The notes beneath the pieces were generated by a model that did no database searches, had not been told where the DNA came from, and was given only the letters and a program-made list of their open reading frames with translations. DNA of 64,000 nucleotides, from contig NZ_JACSDK010000017.1 in NCBI RefSeq assembly GCF_014925385.1, forward strand, positions 124,001 to 188,000. Reading direction: 5' to 3'. The position numbers and the translations under genes were made by a program. The DNA comes from Pelagibius marinus (GTDB lineage Bacteria > Pseudomonadota > Alphaproteobacteria > Kiloniellales > Kiloniellaceae). Positions 58,588 through 64,000 of the stretch are shown here, piece after piece (the stretch's first letter is position 1; every line of letters begins with the position of its first letter).

Positions 58588-59205
58588 CTACCCGCGGGGC
58601 CGCAGCTTTACCCAGGTCACCGGCGCGACCCATTCGACAGGCACGTTCTGCTCAATGGGAGTTGCCGAGTTGACGGAGACCAGGGTCACCTCGCCTACTG
58701 CGTTGCCGGGTTCGACGATCTTCACGAGCTGGCGGCCGTCCTTGGTCTGCACCACGCATTCACGCCCGTAGCACTTCGCCAGGTCCAGCCCGTCGTCGCG
58801 GGAATACCCCAAGTGTTCGCCGTCGCGGAAGCGCGGAGACATGGAATTGCCCCGCACCACAACGCAGACGCCACCGCCTTCCCCCTGCGGGGCATCGATC
58901 TTGTAAAGACCGGAACCCTTTTCGTGATCGTCGACCGAGTAGACGGTCTCACCGGCGCCGACGTAGCCAACCACCAGGCTGGACGCCTTGGCGTCGCGAT
59001 TGACGAAGGCGCCAAGCTTGGAGACTACGTCTTCCAGCGACGTTTCCAGGTACTCCGCCATCTCCACCGCTTCCTCGATTTTGATGCTACGGCTTTGGTT
59101 GAGGATCTCGGTGATGCGCGAGGGGTCGAGCCCCATGTGCGTGGCCAGACCGCGTTGGGTCTTGCCAAGCTGGCGCAGACGATCTTGGAACCAGCGCTTT
59201 TCCAT
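58588..59205 (-). CDS. Phage-type repressor: HTH plus S24 (LexA-like) peptidase domain
   Basis: A 205-residue CI/LexA-like regulator. The helix-turn-helix lies at residues ~10-50 (KTQRGLATHMGLDPSRITEILNQSRSI). A linker leads to VVGYVGAGETVYSVDD, where the Ala-Gly pair matches the self-cleavage site of S24 repressors. The catalytic Ser is in VRGNSMSPRFRDGEHLGYS and the Lys in TKDGRQLVKIVEP. All elements for RecA-stimulated auto-cleavage are present. It is divergent from two small genes, and two near-identical 19-base sites lie just before its start, so autoregulation is likely. Probably a domesticated or prophage-derived switch; no structural phage genes follow. Confidence 0.9.
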   Translation of the reverse strand: MEKRWFQDRLRQLGKTQRGLATHMGLDPSRITEILNQSRSIKIEEAVEMAEYLETSLEDVVSKLGAFVNRDAKASSLVVGYVGAGETVYSVDDHEKGSGLYKIDAPQGEGGGVCVVVRGNSMSPRFRDGEHLGYSRDDGLDLAKCYGRECVVQTKDGRQLVKIVEPGNAVGEVTLVSVNSATPIEQNVPVEWVAPVTWVKLRPRG

Positions 59206-59214
59206 GAGTCTAAG

Positions 59215-59233
59215 ATTGCGAAATTTGCCATTT
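59215..59233. promoter_or_regulatory. Repressor operator-like site 1
   Basis: ATTGCGAAATTTGCCATTT lies ten bases before the S24 repressor start codon. It matches site 2 at 17 of 19 positions and contains TTGC-N7-GCCA, an imperfect inverted repeat. Confidence 0.55.
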
Positions 59234-59240
59234 GATGTCT

Positions 59241-59259
59241 ATTGCGAAATATGCAATTT
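59241..59259. promoter_or_regulatory. Repressor operator-like site 2
   Basis: ATTGCGAAATATGCAATTT, 26 bases from site 1, contains the inverted repeat TTGC-N7-GCAA. A further CGCAAT half-site lies at 59286-59291. Position between divergent genes suits control of both. Confidence 0.55.
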
Positions 59260-59340
59260 ATGTATTTGAAGGTTGAGCCGCAAGGCGCAATTTCTAACAC
59301 GCCGGGCCGAGGCCCAAGGAATGGATCAGAGAGGAGAGCA

Positions 59341-59874
59341 ATGCGGCCTAGAACGCCAGTCTCACACCAGCGGCGCACCACCACCGCCGCTGTGAAACAG
59401 CAGGCCCTGGACCTTCTGGCCGAGGCCCTGCCTCAAGGTTGGATAAGCCAGCCCCTGGCGCCGGGGGGCGCCCAGGGAAAGCCGGCCGCACCGCGGACGC
59501 GTCTTTCCGCCGCGTCGCGCTGTCCCGCTGCCGATATCCTGGTGATCTCTCCGCGTGGGCGCTGCCATTTTCTTTTCGTGCGGGCGCCGGCCGACCGCTG
59601 GTGGGACGGCGGCCCCAAAAGCGTGCCCGCCGAGGAGATCGGGGAGCGCGAGGCGGAGATGGCGCGCCAACTGCGTGCGGCCGGCCACCGGGCGCGGGCC
59701 ATCTGGGGAGAGCGGGACCTGCTGCGTGCGCTGAGGTCCTGGGGCTGTCCCCTGGCTCCTGATGCCGGTGTCGGGCGCGTGGACCTTTCGGCCGGGCCGC
59801 CGCAGCGCGCGAAGCCGCGCCGGCGGCGTCCGGTCCTGCATCTGTTCAGCGGTGGAGGACGGCTGGATGGGTGA
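59341..59874 (+). CDS. Hypothetical protein, possible VRR-NUC-like nuclease fold
   Basis: A 177-residue basic protein starting at ATG 59341 after GAGGAGAG. The middle part, ADILVISPRGRCHFLFVRAP then EEIGEREAEMARQLRAAGHRARAIWGERDLLRALRSWGCPL, has the order of strands and the ending (an L...G-x-P-L helix) of VRR-NUC/restriction-like domains. The catalytic E-x-K of such nucleases is not present, since VRAP stands there, so it may be inactive or a different fold. The C-terminus is Arg-rich. It is divergent from the S24 repressor and overlaps the next gene by eight bases. Function unknown. Confidence 0.6.
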   Translation: MRPRTPVSHQRRTTTAAVKQQALDLLAEALPQGWISQPLAPGGAQGKPAAPRTRLSAASRCPAADILVISPRGRCHFLFVRAPADRWWDGGPKSVPAEEIGEREAEMARQLRAAGHRARAIWGERDLLRALRSWGCPLAPDAGVGRVDLSAGPPQRAKPRRRRPVLHLFSGGGRLDG

Positions 59875-60412
59875 TGCGGGGACGAGCGCGTACGGGCAAG
59901 AGAAGCTGCGTCTCGAGGCGGCCGTGACGGAAGGTTTGCGCCTGGCGCGTGAGGCCGGACATGCGGAACCGAGTTTGCGTGACGCAGTCTGGGAACTGCT
60001 GTTGGAGGCCGCAGACACCTTGCGGCGCCTGCCCAACCGCGAGCAGGGCTGGTTGACCGCGGCGGCGCGCGCCCACTGGCCCGACTACGTGCGGAACACC
60101 GCCGAGGAGTTCGCCGGCGCGGTCGGCAGCGCGGGGCGGCAGACAGCGCCGGTTTTGCGGCCGACGCCGGCCCGGGCCGAGGCCATCGACCGCATGGATA
60201 CGGTGCTGCTGTGGCTGCCGCTGGCCGGCGGCGCCAATGCGCGGCGCGACGTTTCCATCCTCTTCGAACTGGCCTGCGGGCTCAGGGTGCAGGTCCTGCG
60301 TCAGCGCTTCGGCTGTGGTCGTCGGACGGTCTATGACGTGCGCGACCGAGGGGTGGCGCGGATCTGCGGCTGGCTGCGCAGCCAGAGCGAGCTCTGCCGC
60401 AAGCTGGAGTAG
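59867..60412 (+). CDS. DUF6362-like helix-turn-helix protein
   Basis: A 181-residue protein. GGAGG lies eight bases before ATG 59867, inside the previous gene. The last third reads AIDRMDTVLLWLPLAGGANARRDV then LRQRFGCGRRTVYDVRDRGV, resembling DUF6362 with a helix-turn-helix at the end, a type seen in alphaproteobacterial phage-derived loci. The middle region (HWPDYVRNTAEEFAGAVG) matches the family look as well. The assignment is from memory of the family pattern and tentative. A DNA-binding role is inferred. It closes the two-gene operon divergent from the repressor and is convergent with hspQ. Confidence 0.6.
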   Translation: MGDAGTSAYGQEKLRLEAAVTEGLRLAREAGHAEPSLRDAVWELLLEAADTLRRLPNREQGWLTAAARAHWPDYVRNTAEEFAGAVGSAGRQTAPVLRPTPARAEAIDRMDTVLLWLPLAGGANARRDVSILFELACGLRVQVLRQRFGCGRRTVYDVRDRGVARICGWLRSQSELCRKLE

Positions 60413-60418
60413 GCGGCC

Positions 60419-60742
60419 CTAGTTCGCCTGCAGCTGCTTGGGCACGTAGCGGCCGTCTTCGATGCCCTCGAAAAACTCTTCGATCTGCGGATGCCCCACC
60501 GCCACTCCGCTCTCGTCGACCACCAGGTTCTGCTCGGAGACATAAGCGACGTAGGCGGTTTCCTCGTTCTCGGCCAGCAGGTGATAGAACGGCTGGTCCT
60601 TGTCGGGGCGGATCGCTTCCGGGATCGCTTCCCACCATTCCTCGGTGTTGGAAAACGTCGGGTCGACGTCGAAGATCACGCCGCGAAACGGAAAGAAGCG
60701 GTGGCGGACGATCTCGCCGATCTGGAACTTCGCCGTGCGCAT
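60419..60742 (-). CDS. hspQ: Heat shock protein HspQ (YccV-like)
   Basis: A 107-residue protein with the single YccV/hemimethylated-DNA-binding domain: AKFQIGEIVRHRFFPFRGVIFDVDPTF and QPFYHLLAENEETAYVAYVSEQNLVVDES are diagnostic. In E. coli HspQ stimulates the Lon protease and was first described as a hemimethylated DNA-binding protein. It ends within seven bases of the convergent DUF6362-like gene. Upstream (60743-61137) is a long gene-free, AT-richer region that probably holds its promoter and that of the pseudopilin operon. Confidence 0.93.
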   Translation of the reverse strand: MRTAKFQIGEIVRHRFFPFRGVIFDVDPTFSNTEEWWEAIPEAIRPDKDQPFYHLLAENEETAYVAYVSEQNLVVDESGVAVGHPQIEEFFEGIEDGRYVPKQLQAN

Positions 60743-61137
60743 GGTCGAGCCGTCTTGCCTCTCAAGTTTTACGACAACTTACTGCTAATTATTCATATGC
60801 GCGCCCGGCGCGCGGAAACAAGCCCCATGGTTGCCCGGTTGCAGTGATCGCGCGTGAAACAATCGCTTCGGAATTACCGCAAAGATAGCGTTTATCACGC
60901 CTAGGTGGTAACCGAGAAAGGCTTGTTAAGTCATTGATAAATAACAGATTCAGTTTTTGTCTTAAATCCCGCCAATTGCAACTGAACCGTTTGGCCGTCC
61001 GCTCGCGATTAACTGGGCCGCTAGACCCATCGCACTTAAGTGTTTGTTAAACCGAAGAGCGTCGAATCCCCCCATAACGGGGGATCAGGATCCGACTGTG
61101 CCGACCGCGCGGGCGGGCCTCCGATGAGAGGAATGCG
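60743..61137. other. Gene-free divergent region between hspQ and the pseudopilin operon
   Basis: About 395 bases, clearly richer in A/T between 60880 and 61060. No coding frame is convincing. A small seven-pair hairpin (ATCCCCC with GGGGGAT, loop CATAAC) lies at 61066-61085. It likely contains promoters for both divergent units. Confidence 0.55.
61066..61085. other. Small hairpin before the TadE-like gene
   Basis: ATCCCCC and GGGGGAT flank a six-base loop. It is about 50 bases before the first pseudopilin gene and could be part of the leader. Confidence 0.3.
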
Positions 61138-61770
61138 ATGTTTGAGCTTGCAATGGTTGTACAGGTAGGTCTGACCTGCCTGACACGTGTCGCGTGCAGT
61201 TTGCGCGCCTGCACGTCGTCAGTCTGGGCCTGCCTGCGCCCGACCTTCGGCCCGCTGCTGCGCGACGAGCGCGGCAATGCGCTGCTCGAGTTCGCGTTCG
61301 TGGCGCCGCCCTTCCTGCTGCTGCTGGTCGGCACGCTCGAGGTCTCGGTGATGTTCTTCACCAGCGCCGTCATCGAGGGCGCGACCAAGGAGGCCGCGCG
61401 TCAGATCCGCACCGGCAATATCCAGGCCACGGCCGACCCGCTGGCCGCTTTCCAGGCTGAGCTCTGTGATTCCCTCTTCGGCGTCATCGACTGCACCAAG
61501 GTGGCTTTCAACGTGCAGACCTTTTCGAGTTTCTCGGCAGTCTCGATGCCGATCGAGCTGGACGAGGACGGCGAGATCGTGAACACGGGCTTCTCCCCGG
61601 GCGGCAGCAGTGCCGTCACCGTGGTGCGCGCCATGTACCGCTGGCAGTTCATGACCCCCCTGATCGACAAGGTGATGCCCGCCGGACTGGGCGGCCACTT
61701 GCTGATCTCGACGGTCGCCTTTCAGAACGAACCTTACAATGTCAACATCGGCGGCGGAGGCGGTGGTTGA
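61138..61770 (+). CDS. TadE/TadG family pseudopilin-like protein 1
   Basis: A 210-residue protein. After an unusual ~45-residue Cys-containing N-terminus comes the TadE signature RDERGNALLEFAFVAPPFLLLLVGTLEVSVMFFTSAVIEGATKEAARQIRTG: Gly followed by a Glu at +5 and a long hydrophobic helix, as in prepilin-like proteins. The mature part is probably periplasmic; the C-terminus is a Gly run. The stop overlaps the next start (TGATG). RBS GAGAGGAATGCG. TadE proteins help assemble Flp/Tad pili, but the core ATPase and secretin genes are not in this window. Confidence 0.85.
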   Translation: MFELAMVVQVGLTCLTRVACSLRACTSSVWACLRPTFGPLLRDERGNALLEFAFVAPPFLLLLVGTLEVSVMFFTSAVIEGATKEAARQIRTGNIQATADPLAAFQAELCDSLFGVIDCTKVAFNVQTFSSFSAVSMPIELDEDGEIVNTGFSPGGSSAVTVVRAMYRWQFMTPLIDKVMPAGLGGHLLISTVAFQNEPYNVNIGGGGGG

Positions 61771-62297
61771 TGCGCGCCTTCCAAAGATTCCTGCGCGATG
61801 ACGACGGCACGGCATTGCTGGAGTTCGGGTTCCTGCTGCCGGTCATGCTGCTGCTGTTCATCGGCGTGGTCGAGGCGACCAACGTTCTGCGCCTGGATCG
61901 CAAGGTCGTGGCTTCGGCGCAGACGGCGGCGGACCTGCTGACTCAGCGAACCAAAGTGTCCAATGCCCAGCTGGACGACATCCTGACCGCCTCCGAAATG
62001 ATTTTCGAACCTTTCCCGGCCGCCAGCCACAGCGTCGGGATCGCGGCGGTCAACTTCGATCCGGACACGGGCAGTCCGACCTTGGATTGGACCAAGAGCA
62101 AGAACGGCGGCAGCGTCCCCAACGCCCTGGCCCTGGCCGCCGGCCTCGGCGATCCCGGAGACGGTGTCGTCGTGGTTCGCGTGACCTACGACTACACCCC
62201 CATTTTCTTCGACTTCGTGATGGGCCCGACCACGATCGAGGAGACAGCCGTGTTGCGCCCCCGGCGCAGCTCTGTCGTGGAAGGCCCGGGAAGTTGA
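61770..62297 (+). CDS. TadE/TadG family pseudopilin-like protein 2
   Basis: A 175-residue protein with the same leader type: RDDDGTALLEFGFLLPVMLLLFIGVVEATNVLRLDRKVVASAQTAADLLTQRT. The rest is periplasmic and shows no known fold. ATG 61770 overlaps the previous stop; the stop at 62295-62297 again overlaps the next start. It is one of three consecutive Tad-like genes that share the same organisation. Confidence 0.85.
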   Translation: MRAFQRFLRDDDGTALLEFGFLLPVMLLLFIGVVEATNVLRLDRKVVASAQTAADLLTQRTKVSNAQLDDILTASEMIFEPFPAASHSVGIAAVNFDPDTGSPTLDWTKSKNGGSVPNALALAAGLGDPGDGVVVVRVTYDYTPIFFDFVMGPTTIEETAVLRPRRSSVVEGPGS

Positions 62298-63757
62298 TGC
62301 AACGGCCCAGATTTGGGATGGAGAAACTGGCGATGCGTACACTAGCAAGACTTGCCCGTGCGGCCATCGGCTACCTTGGAGAAGCGGGGCGACGGCCGCT
62401 GAAACGGGCCCGGCAAGACGGGGCGCGGCTGTTGGCCGACGCCCGCGGCCATGTGACCGTGATCGTCGGATTCTGCGCTATCGCAATCTTCGGCGGCGTG
62501 GGAATCGCCGTTGATACCTCGATCGCTTACAACGTGAAATCGCAGCTGGCCGCGGCGGTGGATGCCGCCGCCCTGGCGGGCGCCCGCGCCTTTGCCAGCC
62601 CCAACCGCAATACCGACATCCAGAACTTCTTCGACGCCAACTTCCAAGAAGGCTACATGGGCTCGGTTCTACAGCCCCTGCAGATCGTCCCGAACGATGA
62701 GAGCCGGACCATCACGGTGACGGCGCGGGCGACCATCCCGACCTTCTTCATGAGCGTACTGGGGACGGACTCGACCGACGTCGCCGCAACCGCGGAGGCG
62801 ACGCTGTCGTCGCGCGACGTGGAGGTTGCCCTGGTGCTCGACGTCACCGGCTCGATGGGTGGCTCGAAGATCGCCGATCTCAAGGTCGCCGCGAAGGAAC
62901 TGATCGATATCGTCGTCCAGGACCTGCAGGACCCCTTCTATTCGAAGGTGGCGATCGTGCCCTATTCCGTGGCGGTCAACGTCGGCAGCTACGCCGACCA
63001 GATACGCGGCACGCTCACCAGCGGCACCTGCACCTCCCCGGGATGTACCGAGTTTGAATTTGATCGAGCCTCCTCGGGTACGGACACGTTTATTGCCTCG
63101 ACCTGCGTCACCGAACGGCCGGGCCCAAACATTGCGACCGACGCACCGCCGAACCTGGCGCCGCTGGGCAGGCATTACGATGACGGGGCGACGGCTCTCT
63201 ACGGCTGCGTCGATGCGCCTATCGTGCCGTTGTCGAGCAACAAGACCGCTTTGAAGGCCGCCGTCGACGCCTTGTCGGCGGACGGCTATACCGCCGGACA
63301 CATCGGTGTCGCCTGGGGCTGGTACATGGTTTCACCGAACTTCGGCTATCTCTGGCCAGCCGAAAGCCAGCCGAGGGACTATGGCGAGATCCACCTGGGC
63401 CAGGAAGTGCTGAAGGTGGTGATCGTCATGACCGACGGTCAGTTCAACACCTTTTACAGCAACGGTATCATCGCGAAGAACGCCGGCCCCGGCAATGGCA
63501 ACTTCAAAATCAACCAAAATGCGACGCACGGTAACAGCTTCGATCAGGGCGAAGACCTCTGCGACAACATGAAGGCGGAGGGCGTCATCGTCTATACGGT
63601 GGGCTTCGCAATTTCGTCCGGCAGTTCAGCCGCGAATTTCGTGAACTACTGCGCCAGCCAACCGGACTACGCCTACCTGCCGTCCAGCGGCACCGAGCTG
63701 AAGCAGGCCTTCAAGGACATCGCGGTGCAGGTCTCGAACCTGCGCATCTCCATGTAG
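62297..63757 (+). CDS. TadG-like pilus assembly protein with vWA domain
   Basis: A 486-residue protein. N-terminal TadG-like leader DARGHVTVIVGFCAIAIFGGVGIAVDTSIAYNVKSQLAAAVDAAALAGARAF, then a vWA domain with an intact MIDAS: DVEVALVLDVTGSMGGSKIADLK (DxTGS variant of DxSxS) and VVIVMTDGQFN. The C-terminus holds a stretch of Cys that could form disulfides (CTSPGC, CVTERP, CVDAP, CDNMK, CASQ). Such proteins anchor Tad pilus assembly at the membrane. It is the last gene of the operon and is followed by a strong terminator. Confidence 0.9.
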   Translation: MQRPRFGMEKLAMRTLARLARAAIGYLGEAGRRPLKRARQDGARLLADARGHVTVIVGFCAIAIFGGVGIAVDTSIAYNVKSQLAAAVDAAALAGARAFASPNRNTDIQNFFDANFQEGYMGSVLQPLQIVPNDESRTITVTARATIPTFFMSVLGTDSTDVAATAEATLSSRDVEVALVLDVTGSMGGSKIADLKVAAKELIDIVVQDLQDPFYSKVAIVPYSVAVNVGSYADQIRGTLTSGTCTSPGCTEFEFDRASSGTDTFIASTCVTERPGPNIATDAPPNLAPLGRHYDDGATALYGCVDAPIVPLSSNKTALKAAVDALSADGYTAGHIGVAWGWYMVSPNFGYLWPAESQPRDYGEIHLGQEVLKVVIVMTDGQFNTFYSNGIIAKNAGPGNGNFKINQNATHGNSFDQGEDLCDNMKAEGVIVYTVGFAISSGSSAANFVNYCASQPDYAYLPSSGTELKQAFKDIAVQVSNLRISM

Positions 63758-63814
63758 CGGCGTCTGATTTAGCGAAAACCGGAAACCAGCTTTGCCCTGA
63801 CGGCCTGCGGCGAT

Positions 63815-63842
63815 AAAAAATTGCGATCAACGCAATTTTTTT
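63815..63842 (+). terminator. Intrinsic terminator after the TadG-like gene
   Basis: AAAAAATTGCG (63815-63825) and CGCAATTTTTT (63831-63841) are perfect complements around ATCAA, and the 3' arm itself is the T-run. It lies about 60 bases after the stop. Beyond it (to 64000) no gene is visible. Confidence 0.85.
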
Positions 63843-64000
63843 GTTGCACAGTCCTGCTAAGGGCGTATCGCTTCTTCTCTAAGTCATTGGAAGATAACCG
63901 GCTTTTGCCGGAGCAGGGAAGCGCCTGTGTCAGCTCTGTGCCAGAAGGTGCCTTCTAGCGCCAATCAAGCCCAGCCTGCTGGGCCGGGCAGACCTCAAGG

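Noticed and set aside
58029-58673. Plus-strand frame of 214 residues across the otsB-repressor gap; one stretch loosely recalls an exonuclease start
   Set aside because: Overlaps the ends of both flanking minus-strand genes, lacks exonuclease catalytic residues, and has no RBS.
58588-60412. A full prophage around the S24 repressor
   Set aside because: No integrase, terminase, portal, capsid or lysis genes within the window; only regulatory-type genes are seen.

Overview
The window is a GC-rich chromosomal segment of an alphaproteobacterium. The best guess (inference) is a Rhodospirillales/Kiloniellales-type marine or soil lineage. The evidence is gene order: purN-purM / DUF2066 / AI-2E permease / hdaA / ppk / ppx / rnd / aspS, then dinB / divK-pleD / rpmG / rnr-topA-dprA-plsY-pyrC-pyrB / ruvX / gatCAB. 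All are arrangements typical of that class. HdaA, DivK-PleD, an EipB-family protein, a pseudopilin (TadE/TadG) set and a 40-residue aa3-oxidase subunit IV also fit. About 59 protein genes are supported. I see no tRNA, rRNA, CRISPR array or intact insertion sequence.

Layout. 1-1.1 kb: end of a PRC-barrel gene, a small exported protein and a tiny cytochrome oxidase subunit. 1.2-16 kb: housekeeping block (purine synthesis, replication control by HdaA, polyphosphate kinase/exopolyphosphatase, RNase D, AspRS), with a histidine-rich surface-antigen-like protein and a perfect FNR/FixK-type palindrome before ppk. 16-25.7 kb: agmatine deiminase, an orphan branched-chain-type binding protein coupled to a chemoreceptor, a GGDEF protein, an EipB-like envelope protein, DinB and a ROK sugar kinase. 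25.9-47.8 kb: cell-cycle signalling (divK-pleD), L33, S41 protease, RNase R, topoisomerase I, DprA, PlsY, pyrimidine genes, RuvX and the amidotransferase GatCAB. This block is interrupted by a lower-GC membrane-anchored DUF4041/GIY-YIG gene between dprA and plsY. 48-54 kb: accessory genes (DUF2336, ChrR-like cupin, two tandem GSTs, DMT exporter). 53-58 kb: a tightly overlapping trehalose/glucose operon otsB - GH15 - otsA - glk. 58-60.4 kb: a phage-repressor-like S24 regulator with duplicated operator-like sites, divergent from two small genes that look phage-derived. 60.4-63.8 kb: hspQ and a three-gene TadE/TadE/TadG pseudopilin operon ending in a strong intrinsic terminator.

How the genes fit together. 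AspRS carries the histidine signature of the non-discriminating enzyme, which matches the presence of GatCAB for transamidating Asp-tRNA(Asn). PyrB is followed by a dihydroorotase homologue that has lost the HxH metal motif, so it may be structural rather than catalytic. The trehalose operon holds both synthesis (OtsA/OtsB) and probable hydrolysis plus glucose recapture (GH15, Glk). The most unusual observations are an apparent AUA start for purM, the FNR-like site before ppk, the binding-protein/chemoreceptor pair, the DUF4041 nuclease insertion and the S24-controlled module.
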